This document shows positions 13,711 to 22,700 of a stretch of DNA of 35,650 nt, piece after piece. The notes beneath the pieces were generated by a model that saw nothing but the letters and a program-made list of their open reading frames with translations, had not been told where the DNA came from and searched no databases. This stretch comes from an uncultured Lachnospiraceae bacterium. GTDB taxonomy: Bacteria; Bacillota; Clostridia; Lachnospirales; Lachnospiraceae. The DNA is taken from the NCBI GenBank assembly GCA_910585005.1, contig CAJUCN010000024.1, forward strand, positions 1 through 35,650, given 5' to 3'. Within the stretch, counting starts at the first letter, position 1, and the number at the start of each line of letters is the position of its first letter. Made by a program: the position numbers and the translations under genes.

Positions 13711-15624
13711 TTATTCAGGACTATATTCCATATAGGTTCCTTTTCGCTCTTCCTTTGCCTTATAAAGCGCCATATCCGCCCGGTGCATCAAAAGTTCCAG
13801 TTCCATCTGGCCTTCTTCCCCATAGGCAACTCCTCCCGACACACGGATGCCGATATCCTTATCCATTGAAACTTTCACTCTTTTTGACTCCACAATTTCC
13901 CAAAAACTCTGTAGCTGCATCCTGATTTCTTCCCTGTCATATCCATACAGCAACAGGCAGAATTCATCCCCCGACCGTCTTGCCGTCAGGCAATGCTCAT
14001 CAGGAAGGGCCTTCATCGCCTGGGCAAAGCATTTAAGATACGCATCCCCCAAGTCATGCCCATAGGTGTCATTTATACTTTTAAACCTATCCAGATCCAG
14101 CATGACACAGGCACAGGACATTCCCCTTTGATCCTGTCCAAGTTTTTCAGCCGCCTGCTGCCGGAAAAAATTATATTTGCAAAGCCCTGTAAGCTGGTCA
14201 TGATTACTTTCATACCGGATCCTCCGGTTCTCAAGCACCTCCCTGGTGGCATCCGTGACAACGCCCAGATATTCTTCCCCATTTAAAGAAAGATGGATAC
14301 GGATATACTTGTCTTTTACCTGGAATATCCCTTTTTCCTCCTTGATCGGCATCTCCATGATCTTCTGTACTTTCGCCAAGAACCTTTCCGGTTCTCTGTA
14401 TAACTGTCCAATCTCTTCCTCGGAAAGCCCCAGCAGCTCCCCAAGTCCTGAGGTAAGGAAAACATACTTCATACTGCTTTGGTATTCAAAAGCAGCAAGA
14501 GGGATCTCGCTCATTTCAATGATCTTTGATATCCGGTCTGAAGAACTGAGAATGCTTTTTACCATGGTACTGATACCACTGCTGAGTTCCTCAAATTCCG
14601 GGTTTCCTCCTACCTTCATCACCGTGTCAAAATTTCCGTTTGATATTTTTTTCAAATTACCCAAAAATACATAGATCCCATCCACGACCTTGCGTTTTAC
14701 CAGATAATCCATCAAAACAACAATCACTACTTCTACCAAAAACAAATAGAGGAACACCGTAAGAACACTCCCAAAAAGCCGCCTGTACATGATATCCCTT
14801 GGGATCGAGATCCCTAGCAGCACATCGTCATACTGTCTGGTCACGATATAATATACTTCCCGGTCTTCCATGGTACGGAAACTACCGTTTTCACACCCTT
14901 CCAAATTTTCAATGGTATATCCTGTCCCCAGATCCCTCCTCCATTCACTGTTTGAATGCGCCAGCACCGTATCCGTCTTACGGTCTATGGCAAAGTATTC
15001 TTCCCCCACATCTGTAGGAAATCTGCTAAAAATATAATGATAAGTATTTCTCTCCTGGGCTTCCTGCTGACGGACAGGCTGCAAACCTACCTGGATAATC
15101 CCTCTTTTCCCTTTTCTGGTCACCCCAACATACTTCATGATCCTCTGCTCCGCGGAATTGGGCTGGGCTTCCTGTGCAAAATAATCTACCCCGTCCTCAT
15201 CCTCGAGCAGCCATAAAAATTCCCGGGTCTGTTTCCCGTCGTGAAAATCCACCCCTATATAAATTGGCACCGAAGAATAGACAATCACTCCGTTTTCGTC
15301 GATCACATGAACCTCGTCCACATCCAAAAGCCTTCCAAGATTTTGCAGTTCCTCTACACTATCCGCCACTTCAGGATTTCTCTCAATCACATATGCCGCC
15401 GCCCTTGCCCTTGTCAGGTAATCCTCGTCAAGATTCCGGTTAATTGCGTCAAGTTCTATGCCATTTTCCTCCATAGTATGGGTAACCTGGTCAATCTTAG
15501 TCCGAAAGGTACTAAACTGCCTTCTTTTGATCCCCGATGCGATCATAAAAAAGTTTATGACTAATATGGCAAAAATAGCTATTGATATGATGATTACTGT
15601 ATAATTTCTGAAAATTCTCCGCAT
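13711..15624 (-). CDS. Membrane GGDEF protein, putative diguanylate cyclase
   Basis: The 637-residue protein has a membrane segment (7-31), a large extracytoplasmic sensor of Cache type (about 32-283), a second membrane segment (284-308), a HAMP-like linker, a PAS-like region (about 365-460) and a GGDEF domain. The active-site signature is SGDEF (551-555), an accepted variant, with the metal/substrate motif DLDRFKSINDTYGHD (510-524). It should make c-di-GMP from two GTP when a signal binds outside. The RxxD inhibitory site expected just before the signature is absent (DEHC instead), so product inhibition is probably lost. ATG 15624 lies inside the barstar gene (31-nt overlap). Confidence 0.9.
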   Translation of the reverse strand: MRRIFRNYTVIIISIAIFAILVINFFMIASGIKRRQFSTFRTKIDQVTHTMEENGIELDAINRNLDEDYLTRARAAAYVIERNPEVADSVEELQNLGRLLDVDEVHVIDENGVIVYSSVPIYIGVDFHDGKQTREFLWLLEDEDGVDYFAQEAQPNSAEQRIMKYVGVTRKGKRGIIQVGLQPVRQQEAQERNTYHYIFSRFPTDVGEEYFAIDRKTDTVLAHSNSEWRRDLGTGYTIENLEGCENGSFRTMEDREVYYIVTRQYDDVLLGISIPRDIMYRRLFGSVLTVFLYLFLVEVVIVVLMDYLVKRKVVDGIYVFLGNLKKISNGNFDTVMKVGGNPEFEELSSGISTMVKSILSSSDRISKIIEMSEIPLAAFEYQSSMKYVFLTSGLGELLGLSEEEIGQLYREPERFLAKVQKIMEMPIKEEKGIFQVKDKYIRIHLSLNGEEYLGVVTDATREVLENRRIRYESNHDQLTGLCKYNFFRQQAAEKLGQDQRGMSCACVMLDLDRFKSINDTYGHDLGDAYLKCFAQAMKALPDEHCLTARRSGDEFCLLLYGYDREEIRMQLQSFWEIVESKRVKVSMDKDIGIRVSGGVAYGEEGQMELELLMHRADMALYKAKEERKGTYMEYSPE

Positions 15625-15896
15625 TCTGTTTCCTTTTCTTTCATCTGCTCAAGGATGACCGTCAGCCCTTTGTTATCTTTGTCCGCTCTTACCAAAACCT
15701 TTTCAACCTTGTTATAATATCCATCTGCTTCACCCACATGCATAATAACCAGTTCTACCTCTGTTAGTTCGCACAAACACTCGTAAAGAGCATCCAGATT
15801 CCGTCCATAATATTCCGGAAAGTCCAACTTCTCTTTGAGATATGAGTGGGCTTCCTTTCTACTGTCCATACATCGCGCATCCAATATAACCTTCAC
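15594..15896 (-). CDS. Barstar-family ribonuclease inhibitor
   Basis: The 100-residue protein matches barstar through FPEYYGRNLDALYECL. D35, a main barnase-contact residue of B. amyloliquefaciens barstar, is present at the same number, and D39 is replaced by E39. It should bind and block the barnase encoded just upstream before that enzyme leaves the cell. The start is GTG 15896; its ribosome site GGAGGAG is formed by the last codons of the barnase gene, so the inhibitor is translationally coupled to the toxin. The 3' end overlaps the GGDEF gene. Confidence 0.93.
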   Translation of the reverse strand: MKVILDARCMDSRKEAHSYLKEKLDFPEYYGRNLDALYECLCELTEVELVIMHVGEADGYYNKVEKVLVRADKDNKGLTVILEQMKEKETECGEFSEIIQ

Positions 15897-15899
15897 AAC

Positions 15900-16502
15900 T
15901 TACTCCTCCCCATACAAAAGTTCAAAAGTTTCATAGTGGTCTTCCGTGTAGTAGACCAACCCGTCATTGGAATACACAATCCGCTTTGCCCCGCGGTATC
16001 CGCCATCACTGTCAATGTCACATTCATGGTACTCCCTGCCTTCCTTCTCCGGCAGGTTTCCTTCAAAATTACCAAAGTAATCGCCACCGATACTTTTACC
16101 TGGCGCAACTTCCCCCAAATTTCCTTCACTGCTCACCCAGCCAAGCGCTTTTGCCTCCTTTTTGGTAATGAAATTATCCGGCAAACGCCCATATAAGGCT
16201 ATGTATTCGGCAACCTCTTCCTTGGAAGTGTAAGAACCATCCTCCGAAAGCTGGGTTTCCTGAGACGTTTCCACTTCCTGAGGCGTTTCTGTTTCCTGAA
16301 CTTCTCCCACTTCCTGAGGCGTTTCCGCTTCCTGAACTTCTTCCACTTCCTGAGGCGTTTCCGTTTCCTGAACCTCTTCTATTTCCTGAACTTGTGGCGC
16401 CGGCATACTTTGTGCCGGCTGATCCGCCATATCAGCACATCCTGTACACAGACCTGCCGCCAAAAGCAACGCGCCAAACCAATATCTCCAATGTCTTTTC
16501 AT
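15900..16502 (-). CDS. Lipoprotein-anchored barnase-type ribonuclease
   Basis: The 200-residue product begins with a lipoprotein signal (lipobox CTGC, acylated C22), then an acidic spacer of three 12-residue repeats (42-77), then a barnase domain (about 95-200). All barnase active-site positions are recognisable: K114 (in FITKKEAKALGW), E160 (HECDID), R170 and R174 (YRGAKRIVY) and H189 (EDHYETF). It should be an RNA-cutting enzyme tethered to the outer face of the membrane. The barstar inhibitor follows 3 bp later. Possible roles are nutrient RNA cleavage or contact-dependent competition. Confidence 0.93.
   Translation of the reverse strand: MKRHWRYWFGALLLAAGLCTGCADMADQPAQSMPAPQVQEIEEVQETETPQEVEEVQEAETPQEVGEVQETETPQEVETSQETQLSEDGSYTSKEEVAEYIALYGRLPDNFITKKEAKALGWVSSEGNLGEVAPGKSIGGDYFGNFEGNLPEKEGREYHECDIDSDGGYRGAKRIVYSNDGLVYYTEDHYETFELLYGEE
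16272..16379 (-). repeat. Three in-frame 36-bp tandem repeats in the barnase spacer
   Basis: Three consecutive 36-bp units encode EEVQETETPQEV, EEVQEAETPQEV and GEVQETETPQEV, with a degenerate fourth (ETSQETQ). The acidic, proline-containing spacer would hold the nuclease away from the membrane. Copy number is likely to vary between strains. Confidence 0.9.
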
Positions 16503-16514
16503 CCCTCTTCCCCT

Positions 16515-17579
16515 TTACTCACAAAATGCTAACATTACGTCCGTACCGCTGTCACATGGAACCAGGATAAACTTCCTATCCGCACTATAAATAAAGTCTT
16601 CCAGCATAATCATATCTTCCATATGGGCATCCAATTCAAAAAAATAGTATTCGTCCAAATCTCTTTTCCCCACCGGAAGCTTATCCAGGTCACTGGTTCT
16701 GGCAGTATAAAAACTCTTTCCCGTATCCTGCGTGTAAAAATACCTGAAATAATCTTGGTCACTATCTACCTCTTCTACCTGCCCATCACTGATCTTCCCA
16801 AAAAAAGATTCCAAAAAGGCATCATACTCTTCCTGTGTGCTCTCCACCTGGATCAGTTCCCTTGGACGGTGAGGCTCAATAAGCGGCTCCTTGATGGCCC
16901 CATAATATCCGTCAATTTCCCCTTCCATCCGGAAGAAAAAGGACGTCACATCCGTCATGTCAAGTTTTTGCACATCTATTACATCCTGCAGGGTCCCCTC
17001 CCGCACATCTTCATCCGTGACCCCGAATACTTCTGTAAGAAACTCCGGCGTCACCGTCTGTATCTGTTCCCCACTAAAAAGATACTCACCGCCACAAAGC
17101 TTATTATATTGATTTAGAAATTCATCCCATTCTTCCGGAAAAGTATCATACCCCATGCGGTAAACGCTTTCTTCCTTTCCTTCCTCATCCCGATATCTGC
17201 ATATAATAAAATAGGACAGGCTTTCTCCCTTTTGATTTTCCGGCAGCCCTTTCACATAATCAATAAAATATAGAAGTTCTTCCTCGGAAAGCTCCTCTCC
17301 CCTTCTGTGATCGATCAAATCATATGTCTGCGTTGACACACTGCCATTTATATCTGTTTCAAATGCATAAAATCTATAAGGATATGCAACATGATAGATC
17401 CTTTCAGAATTCACCGCGTTGGAATATACCTCCAGGCTTTTCAGCCAAAGCCCCTCTGCTGTTTGTGTTGATGACGCTCCTTCCTTCTTCGGTGCGCCAG
17501 CTTCTTCATCTGTGCTGCATCCTGCAAGCAGCAGGAACAGCACAGAAAGAATTCCCACCCACAATAATGCCTTTTTCAT
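16515..17579 (-). CDS. Putative lipoprotein of unknown function
   Basis: The 354-residue product starts with a lipoprotein signal (MKKALLWVGILSVLFLLLAG, then Cys 21) and continues as a soluble extracytoplasmic protein rich in acidic and aromatic residues. No domain was recognised. Long stretches such as YFIDYVKGLPENQKGESLSY and VTSFFFRMEGEIDGYYGAIK look globular. AAGGAA lies 6 nt before ATG 17579. It is followed 12 bp later by the barnase gene and preceded 48 bp away by yjbR, all in one direction, so it is probably part of the same operon. Confidence 0.8.
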   Translation of the reverse strand: MKKALLWVGILSVLFLLLAGCSTDEEAGAPKKEGASSTQTAEGLWLKSLEVYSNAVNSERIYHVAYPYRFYAFETDINGSVSTQTYDLIDHRRGEELSEEELLYFIDYVKGLPENQKGESLSYFIICRYRDEEGKEESVYRMGYDTFPEEWDEFLNQYNKLCGGEYLFSGEQIQTVTPEFLTEVFGVTDEDVREGTLQDVIDVQKLDMTDVTSFFFRMEGEIDGYYGAIKEPLIEPHRPRELIQVESTQEEYDAFLESFFGKISDGQVEEVDSDQDYFRYFYTQDTGKSFYTARTSDLDKLPVGKRDLDEYYFFELDAHMEDMIMLEDFIYSADRKFILVPCDSGTDVMLAFCE

Positions 17580-17627
17580 GCCCGATTCCTTTCCAGCTTT
17601 TATCGCTTACCCATTGTTACATGTGAT

Positions 17628-18014
17628 TCACATATTTCCTTTCGCCCGCCGCCTCACCGTCAGATCATAACTGAAATCCAATAACTGATAGATTGTCTCG
17701 TCCGGGACGGAACCGGTTAGCAGAATTGAGATCCAATGGACTTTGTTCATGTGGTACGCCGGCGCAAATCCTGGCTGTGATTTCAACAAAGCCGTCATTT
17801 GAGGATCACACTTTACATTTAAAACGTCAATCACTTCGTCACTGGAAAGCCCCACTTTTCTTCCAGGGATATCCATGAGGATCCCGAACCATTTTTTATT
17901 GGAATCATGTCGCAAAACTTCATTGTTTGGCGTCTCCGGCCAAGGCTGCACAGCCTTAAGGCCATAGGTTTCAAATACATAATTTTTAATGTCTTCTCTG
18001 TTTACCAAACCCAT
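17628..18014 (-). CDS. MmcQ/YjbR-family protein
   Basis: The 128-residue protein belongs to the small cytoplasmic MmcQ/YjbR (double wing) family: an N-terminal REDIKNYVFETYGL, a middle KKWFGILMDIPGRKVGLS, a KCDPQMTALLKSQPGFAPAY segment and the closing HMNKVHWISILL. Members are suspected DNA-binding proteins, but a role is not established. ATG 18014 was chosen because the promoter at 18040-18068 would start transcription near 18033, leaving no leader for ATG 18029. An AGGGGGG lies directly before 18014, and a TTG six codons on is also possible. It is the first gene of the barnase/GGDEF operon. Confidence 0.85.
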   Translation of the reverse strand: MGLVNREDIKNYVFETYGLKAVQPWPETPNNEVLRHDSNKKWFGILMDIPGRKVGLSSDEVIDVLNVKCDPQMTALLKSQPGFAPAYHMNKVHWISILLTGSVPDETIYQLLDFSYDLTVRRRAKGNM

Positions 18015-18039
18015 CCCCCCTACAGACATCTTACACTAT

Positions 18040-18068
18040 ATTATAATCGAATGCATGCTCTTTCGCAA
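18040..18068 (-). promoter_or_regulatory. Promoter of the yjbR-barnase-GGDEF operon
   Basis: On the minus strand TTGCGA (18068-18063) and a perfect TATAAT (18045-18040) are separated by 17 bp. It separates this operon from the end of the EPS operon at 18083. Confidence 0.75.
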
Positions 18069-18082
18069 AGGAAACCTTCTTA

Positions 18083-19051
18083 TCACCAGTAGATCCCTTC
18101 ATAGGTATAAAAAAGCTGCCACTCAAAACCGTCAAAAAGATCTTCCGGATATATCCGCTCACCCTGAAGGATAAAATAGCGCCAATCCCTTGCGCCATCA
18201 TAAAGGTCACAGTGTCCATTCGCGCTGCACACCTGTATTCGCAGATTACATGTGTCATTGGTTTCCTGTTTCAACGACTGGATCATTTCCAGGACTCTTT
18301 TTTCCACTGCCTTTTCAAACTCTTCCTTTTCTGTCCCTGTAAGCTCCCCATCATCCAGGCTCAAATGAAATCCAATTTTAACAGGAAAACAGTTAAATAT
18401 ATCTTCATAATCCACTTCGGACAAGTGCAGCATCTTCTCTTCATCCTGTAACTGTCTAAGGAGCTGTTCCTTATATTCCCTGCCGGCTTTTTGGATCCTG
18501 TCATACTCTTCCTTCTCATCACTGGTATAACCGCCTACCGTGCTCCCGATCCTTACGGAACAATATGTCCTTCCAAGATCTTCTCCTGTGGATACCCTCT
18601 CAAAGGTTCCGTCCTCAAAAAAATCAATCAGATACTTCTGTGTATAATATTGCCTCAAATGGTTGTTAAGCCAGGAAAGCTGCTGGGATTCCAGGCTCAT
18701 CCGGTTGTTTAAAATCTGTGTAAAATTCTGCCCATCCTGATCCTGGTAAGAGATGTTCCACTGATCATATTCATAGCCATCCGTATGATATCCACAATCA
18801 CAATCTTCTTCCTCCACGATAATCGTTTCTTTTTCCCCGATTATATAATTCTCTCCAAAGATGATCTGTAGCTGGTTTTTATATCTTTCAGGATAATCCT
18901 CTGTACGATATTCCTTATCATGCCCCGTGTTTTGTTTCCTATCGTTCCCGGCATCATATTCTGGTTTTTGCCTCTTGCTGCCCATAACTAACACCGCCAG
19001 TATGGCCAGTAAAATTAAAGCCCCTATATAAACCGTTTTCTTTCTGTTCAT
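18083..19051 (-). CDS. Membrane-anchored extracytoplasmic protein of unknown function, last gene of the EPS operon
   Basis: The 322-residue protein has one N-terminal membrane segment (about 6-23) and then a hydrophilic, Tyr/Glu-rich extracytoplasmic part. Four cysteines in the visible pairs CDCGYH and C-x-V-R hint at disulfides or metal binding; no known domain was recognised. Its ATG overlaps the flippase stop as ATGA, so it is translationally coupled to the EPS operon. A role at the cell surface in polysaccharide handling is possible from position only. Its base composition is closer to the host core than to the AT-rich EPS genes before it. Confidence 0.75.
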   Translation of the reverse strand: MNRKKTVYIGALILLAILAVLVMGSKRQKPEYDAGNDRKQNTGHDKEYRTEDYPERYKNQLQIIFGENYIIGEKETIIVEEEDCDCGYHTDGYEYDQWNISYQDQDGQNFTQILNNRMSLESQQLSWLNNHLRQYYTQKYLIDFFEDGTFERVSTGEDLGRTYCSVRIGSTVGGYTSDEKEEYDRIQKAGREYKEQLLRQLQDEEKMLHLSEVDYEDIFNCFPVKIGFHLSLDDGELTGTEKEEFEKAVEKRVLEMIQSLKQETNDTCNLRIQVCSANGHCDLYDGARDWRYFILQGERIYPEDLFDGFEWQLFYTYEGIYW

Positions 19052-20436
19052 ATCTTATTTCCCTCTATTTTTTCGGATATTGTTTCATGAACTAAACGTT
19101 TGGCATCTCTCAAAAAAAGCAAACAGGTCTCTACTATTACCCAGCACACATAAATAATCATACCGACCCACATATTAAAATAGCCACTAAAAAAATAAGC
19201 CAATATCGTCGACAAAAAATATGCCCATTCCCTATGAACCATTTTATATTCAGGTAAATCGATCTGACATAATATGAGCCATATAAATGCTGTCAAGAGT
19301 GTTGCCACTGCATACGCAATAATATCATTCCACAAATATCCGATCATTCCGTTTAAAAAAAAGGCTATTATAGTAACGATAATCATCCGTGTTAAATATT
19401 TCTTCTGAAAATTAAACGCCTTATATAAATTTAGGTATACAGCATTTACTTCAACCAACACAAATTGTACCATAAATAGCACTTTTATAATAGGAATCGC
19501 ATAGATGTATTTCTCTAAATAAGTCCGAATAACAAATTCCACAGGAAAAATAATTGCAACAATTGCCGCGCCTACTGCTAACACAACTTTTCGCAACATG
19601 GCAATCTCTTTATCTTCCGGTTTCTTACAAAAGAAATTATATAAAGTTACTGAAAAAGCTGTTACGACAACATTAATCAATCTCAACATCGTGACCGCAA
19701 AAGAATAATATGCAAAATCTGCAACGCTATATAGAATCTTTACAAACCATCTGTCTATACTGGTAATCCATATCCCCATAAAGTTTCCCAGCATAATGAT
19801 GAAACCCATACGAATATTCCCATTCAAGCAAATCCACATTTCTTTTAGAGAAAGCTTTTTACTGACTCTGGTAATCCTGTTTCTTCTTTCATAATAACCC
19901 CAGACAACAAAAGAGATTACAACCTGTATTCCTATATAACATAAAGAACGATCTGTTTTGATGATAAAAAGGGAAAGTAAATTCAACAAAAAAATCAATA
20001 TTGGGCTAAAATTCGTAATGCGTCTGTATTCTTTAAACTCACCCGTTGCCTGATATATAAATTTAAACAAGAACACCATATTTATTGGTAAAATACTAAT
20101 TGCTGCAAATAATAAATTTGAATCGCCCATCATAAAAGCTGCTAAAACAATTGGCACGGTTATCCCAAACTGAAACAAAGATAATATTCTTTTCTCTTTA
20201 GCAAATTCCTCTTCCCCTATTGTTTCTATCGTCCTACCGCCATATTTCATATAAATTCCATCGACATACCCGAGATGCAGAATACCAATATATGAAGTGT
20301 ATAAAAAAAATGTTTTTAGATCTGCATAAGATTCTAGTGACAAAAATTTAGGCAGCAAAAATCCATTTCCAATAGAAATTATTAAATTAATTAGATTGGC
20401 CAAAATTACTTGTAATATTCCTTTGCTAAGTTTCAT
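19048..20436 (-). CDS. Polysaccharide flippase (Wzx/MATE-like)
   Basis: The 462-residue protein has about 12-14 membrane segments and the N-terminal ILQVILANLINLIISIGNGF typical of Wzx/RfbX transporters. It should move the completed lipid-linked repeat unit from the inner to the outer face of the membrane. Typical family features are the conserved charged stretches between helices and the lack of soluble domains. A weak AGAAAG site precedes ATG 20436. It follows the polymerase gene by 62 bp. Confidence 0.9.
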   Translation of the reverse strand: MKLSKGILQVILANLINLIISIGNGFLLPKFLSLESYADLKTFFLYTSYIGILHLGYVDGIYMKYGGRTIETIGEEEFAKEKRILSLFQFGITVPIVLAAFMMGDSNLLFAAISILPINMVFLFKFIYQATGEFKEYRRITNFSPILIFLLNLLSLFIIKTDRSLCYIGIQVVISFVVWGYYERRNRITRVSKKLSLKEMWICLNGNIRMGFIIMLGNFMGIWITSIDRWFVKILYSVADFAYYSFAVTMLRLINVVVTAFSVTLYNFFCKKPEDKEIAMLRKVVLAVGAAIVAIIFPVEFVIRTYLEKYIYAIPIIKVLFMVQFVLVEVNAVYLNLYKAFNFQKKYLTRMIIVTIIAFFLNGMIGYLWNDIIAYAVATLLTAFIWLILCQIDLPEYKMVHREWAYFLSTILAYFFSGYFNMWVGMIIYVCWVIVETCLLFLRDAKRLVHETISEKIEGNKI

Positions 20437-20498
20437 TTATCTTTCTATTCGTGCTGTATATTGCACAGCCCTTCCCCTGCATATAATTTGTCAGACAT

Positions 20499-21734
20499 TC
20501 ATTTTCTATTATATTTTTTATTACAAAACTCGAACAAAGACAAGCAAAACGGCCACATTAAAATACGTTGATTATCTAAAACAAATAAAGTACTAGACGT
20601 AATAATCAAATAGATATATATTGACCACAAAAAAATGGTAAACTCATTTTTGTACGCATTTAACAAAATCCATAACATTCTTATCATTGGTACTATGAAT
20701 AAAACTACACTCCAAATTCCGGCCCGGGCCATATAACCAATTAAACCGATATCATCCAAAAACACGCGTGAATAAATACCATGATTATATAAAGAGCTTT
20801 GTAAATTATAACTTATTATACCCAAACCCAGCATTCCTTGATTATGTAGTACATTATATACAAATTGAATCTCTATCAGCCGATTAGCAATTGAATTTCC
20901 CCTGCTAAGACTAATAATCAGCTTCGGAATCACTAATGCAGCGTTCACTATTCCCACTGTTGCTATTACCAAACCTTTAGCCAAAATTCCATTTGCTGTT
21001 TTACATGGTTTCATAAAAAACATAACCAAAATACTTGCCGCTAATGCTATCAACATCATCCTTGTTTGCTCAACATACACTAACGCCGCAACGCAAATAA
21101 CAGTTTGAATGATATATGTCACTTTTTTTCGTTTCACAAATAAAATACGATACGCCCCATAAATAATTGCCAATCCTTCTAGGCTAAATAAATCCCACAT
21201 GCGAAACCGATCATTCCGTATCAGTTTTTTCGCATATACACTGATATTTAAAATTTCAATTTGATACCACTTATAACATAAAGCATGCAACAACATCAAT
21301 GATAAAGTAATTGTTGCAAGTAGTATTACAATACTCATTAATTTTTCAAAATTATCTTGGATTATTAATATATAAAATAGCGGTATTGCCAAAAAAACAA
21401 ATGCATAACACTTATTGTAATTTGCATATTCATAAGCCGTCTGTAAACTTCCATATAAATGTGTCGTATAAACATATTCAAATATTAAAAACAAAAACAT
21501 CACAATACTATAATAATAGATAAATTCTCCCGATGCCCTGCAAATCTTTATAATATCAATATGAATAAAACATATTAATAACATTCCAATTATAGTTATT
21601 AAATATATCGATTTATATATATTATCATCCAATTTCAACAATCGAAATCCGTTACATTCACATATAATAATTAATACCATTAAAGAAAAAAGAATATTTG
21701 AAACCCTTATTTTCATCTGTGTTTTCACTTTCAT
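20499..21734 (-). CDS. Putative O-antigen/EPS polymerase (Wzy-like)
   Basis: The 411-residue protein has about 11 membrane segments and one larger outer loop (after residue 270: LSRGNSIANRLIEIQFVYNV), the layout of Wzy polymerases. It should join repeat units on the outer face of the membrane. Sequence similarity in this family is low, so the call rests on topology and on its place between the glycosyltransferases and the flippase. ATG 21734 overlaps the stop of the upstream glycosyltransferase as ATGA; an ATG at 21749 lies inside that gene and is less likely. Confidence 0.8.
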   Translation of the reverse strand: MKVKTQMKIRVSNILFSLMVLIIICECNGFRLLKLDDNIYKSIYLITIIGMLLICFIHIDIIKICRASGEFIYYYSIVMFLFLIFEYVYTTHLYGSLQTAYEYANYNKCYAFVFLAIPLFYILIIQDNFEKLMSIVILLATITLSLMLLHALCYKWYQIEILNISVYAKKLIRNDRFRMWDLFSLEGLAIIYGAYRILFVKRKKVTYIIQTVICVAALVYVEQTRMMLIALAASILVMFFMKPCKTANGILAKGLVIATVGIVNAALVIPKLIISLSRGNSIANRLIEIQFVYNVLHNQGMLGLGIISYNLQSSLYNHGIYSRVFLDDIGLIGYMARAGIWSVVLFIVPMIRMLWILLNAYKNEFTIFLWSIYIYLIITSSTLFVLDNQRILMWPFCLSLFEFCNKKYNRK

Positions 21735-22681
21735 AATAACAATGTACATTCTGCGTTTTTTTGTAATTGTTCTATATATATCTCATACGCTTTTTGCCGT
21801 CTTTCTAATTCGATTACCATTTTTTTACAATACTCCCTATAACTCACTTTTTTACCTTGTGAGCTTCCCCTGGAAAAATGCCATACAAGCAAGTCCGGAA
21901 AATATCTTATTTCCCAATTGTTTTTCGCACATTGCAGTGTTAATAATATTTCTTCTCCATACATAAATGTGAAAGGCAAAAATAATTTACTATTTTTTTC
22001 ACAATATCTTTTGTCAAAAATCAGACAAGCCCCCTGCAATACTATTCCTTCGTTTTTTTCCCTGTACTTTCTTTTTTGGCCGCGAATCAATCTGTTCAAT
22101 TTAATTAATAACCTAACTTTCTTATCTCCCCTGAAAGAATCTCTTATATATAACTTTAACCCATATAATGAAAAAAATTTTTCAAGGGCTTTCCTTTCCC
22201 TCTTAATTTCTACCATTACTCTTCTTGCCCCTTGTGTGCTAAGCAAATGCTCATACATAGGGCTGGAATGGTAATCTCTATGTGGTTCATAAATATCCGG
22301 TCCTGCAACCCAAAATGGTTCTTCATTATACAAAACATTTAACTTATCAATAAAATCTTTTTGTGGAAATATAATATCATTATTAATTGCAATGACAAAA
22401 TCTGAAACAAACTTATTTTTTATGTATTGGAATCCAATATTATTCCCAGCAGAAAATCCATTATTTTTTTCAGATAATATAACATGTATTTCTTTCACAT
22501 CTTTATATCTTTGCTTTAAAAACTCTCCACTGCCATTAGGAGAAGCATTATCCACCACTACAATTTGTGAACTGTCAAAATGATTTAATTCCTTTATAGA
22601 TTCTATTGTCTTACTTGTCAGTTGGACATCTATGTAATGCAATATCAAAAAACAAATGTGTGTGTGCTGCTTTGTATTCAT
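21731..22681 (-). CDS. Family 2 glycosyltransferase
   Basis: The 316-residue GT-A protein has the nucleotide-binding start HICFLILHYIDVQLTSKTIE, SQIVVVDNASPNGSG, the SEKNNGFSAGNNIGF motif and the metal site NNDI, matching rhamnosyltransferase-like GT2 enzymes. It should add a sugar to the lipid-linked EPS unit; donor and acceptor are unknown. A C-terminal basic helix (SYREYCKKMVIELERRQK) may contact the membrane. ATG 22681 follows AAGAGAG with normal spacing; a GTG at 22690 overlaps that site. Confidence 0.9.
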   Translation of the reverse strand: MNTKQHTHICFLILHYIDVQLTSKTIESIKELNHFDSSQIVVVDNASPNGSGEFLKQRYKDVKEIHVILSEKNNGFSAGNNIGFQYIKNKFVSDFVIAINNDIIFPQKDFIDKLNVLYNEEPFWVAGPDIYEPHRDYHSSPMYEHLLSTQGARRVMVEIKRERKALEKFFSLYGLKLYIRDSFRGDKKVRLLIKLNRLIRGQKRKYREKNEGIVLQGACLIFDKRYCEKNSKLFLPFTFMYGEEILLTLQCAKNNWEIRYFPDLLVWHFSRGSSQGKKVSYREYCKKMVIELERRQKAYEIYIEQLQKNAECTLLL

Positions 22682-22700
22682 AGTTCCCACTCTCTTTTAA

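Noticed and set aside
16272..16379. 36-bp tandem units that could suggest a short CRISPR-like array
   Set aside because: The units are directly adjacent without spacers, are in frame and encode a 12-residue protein repeat.
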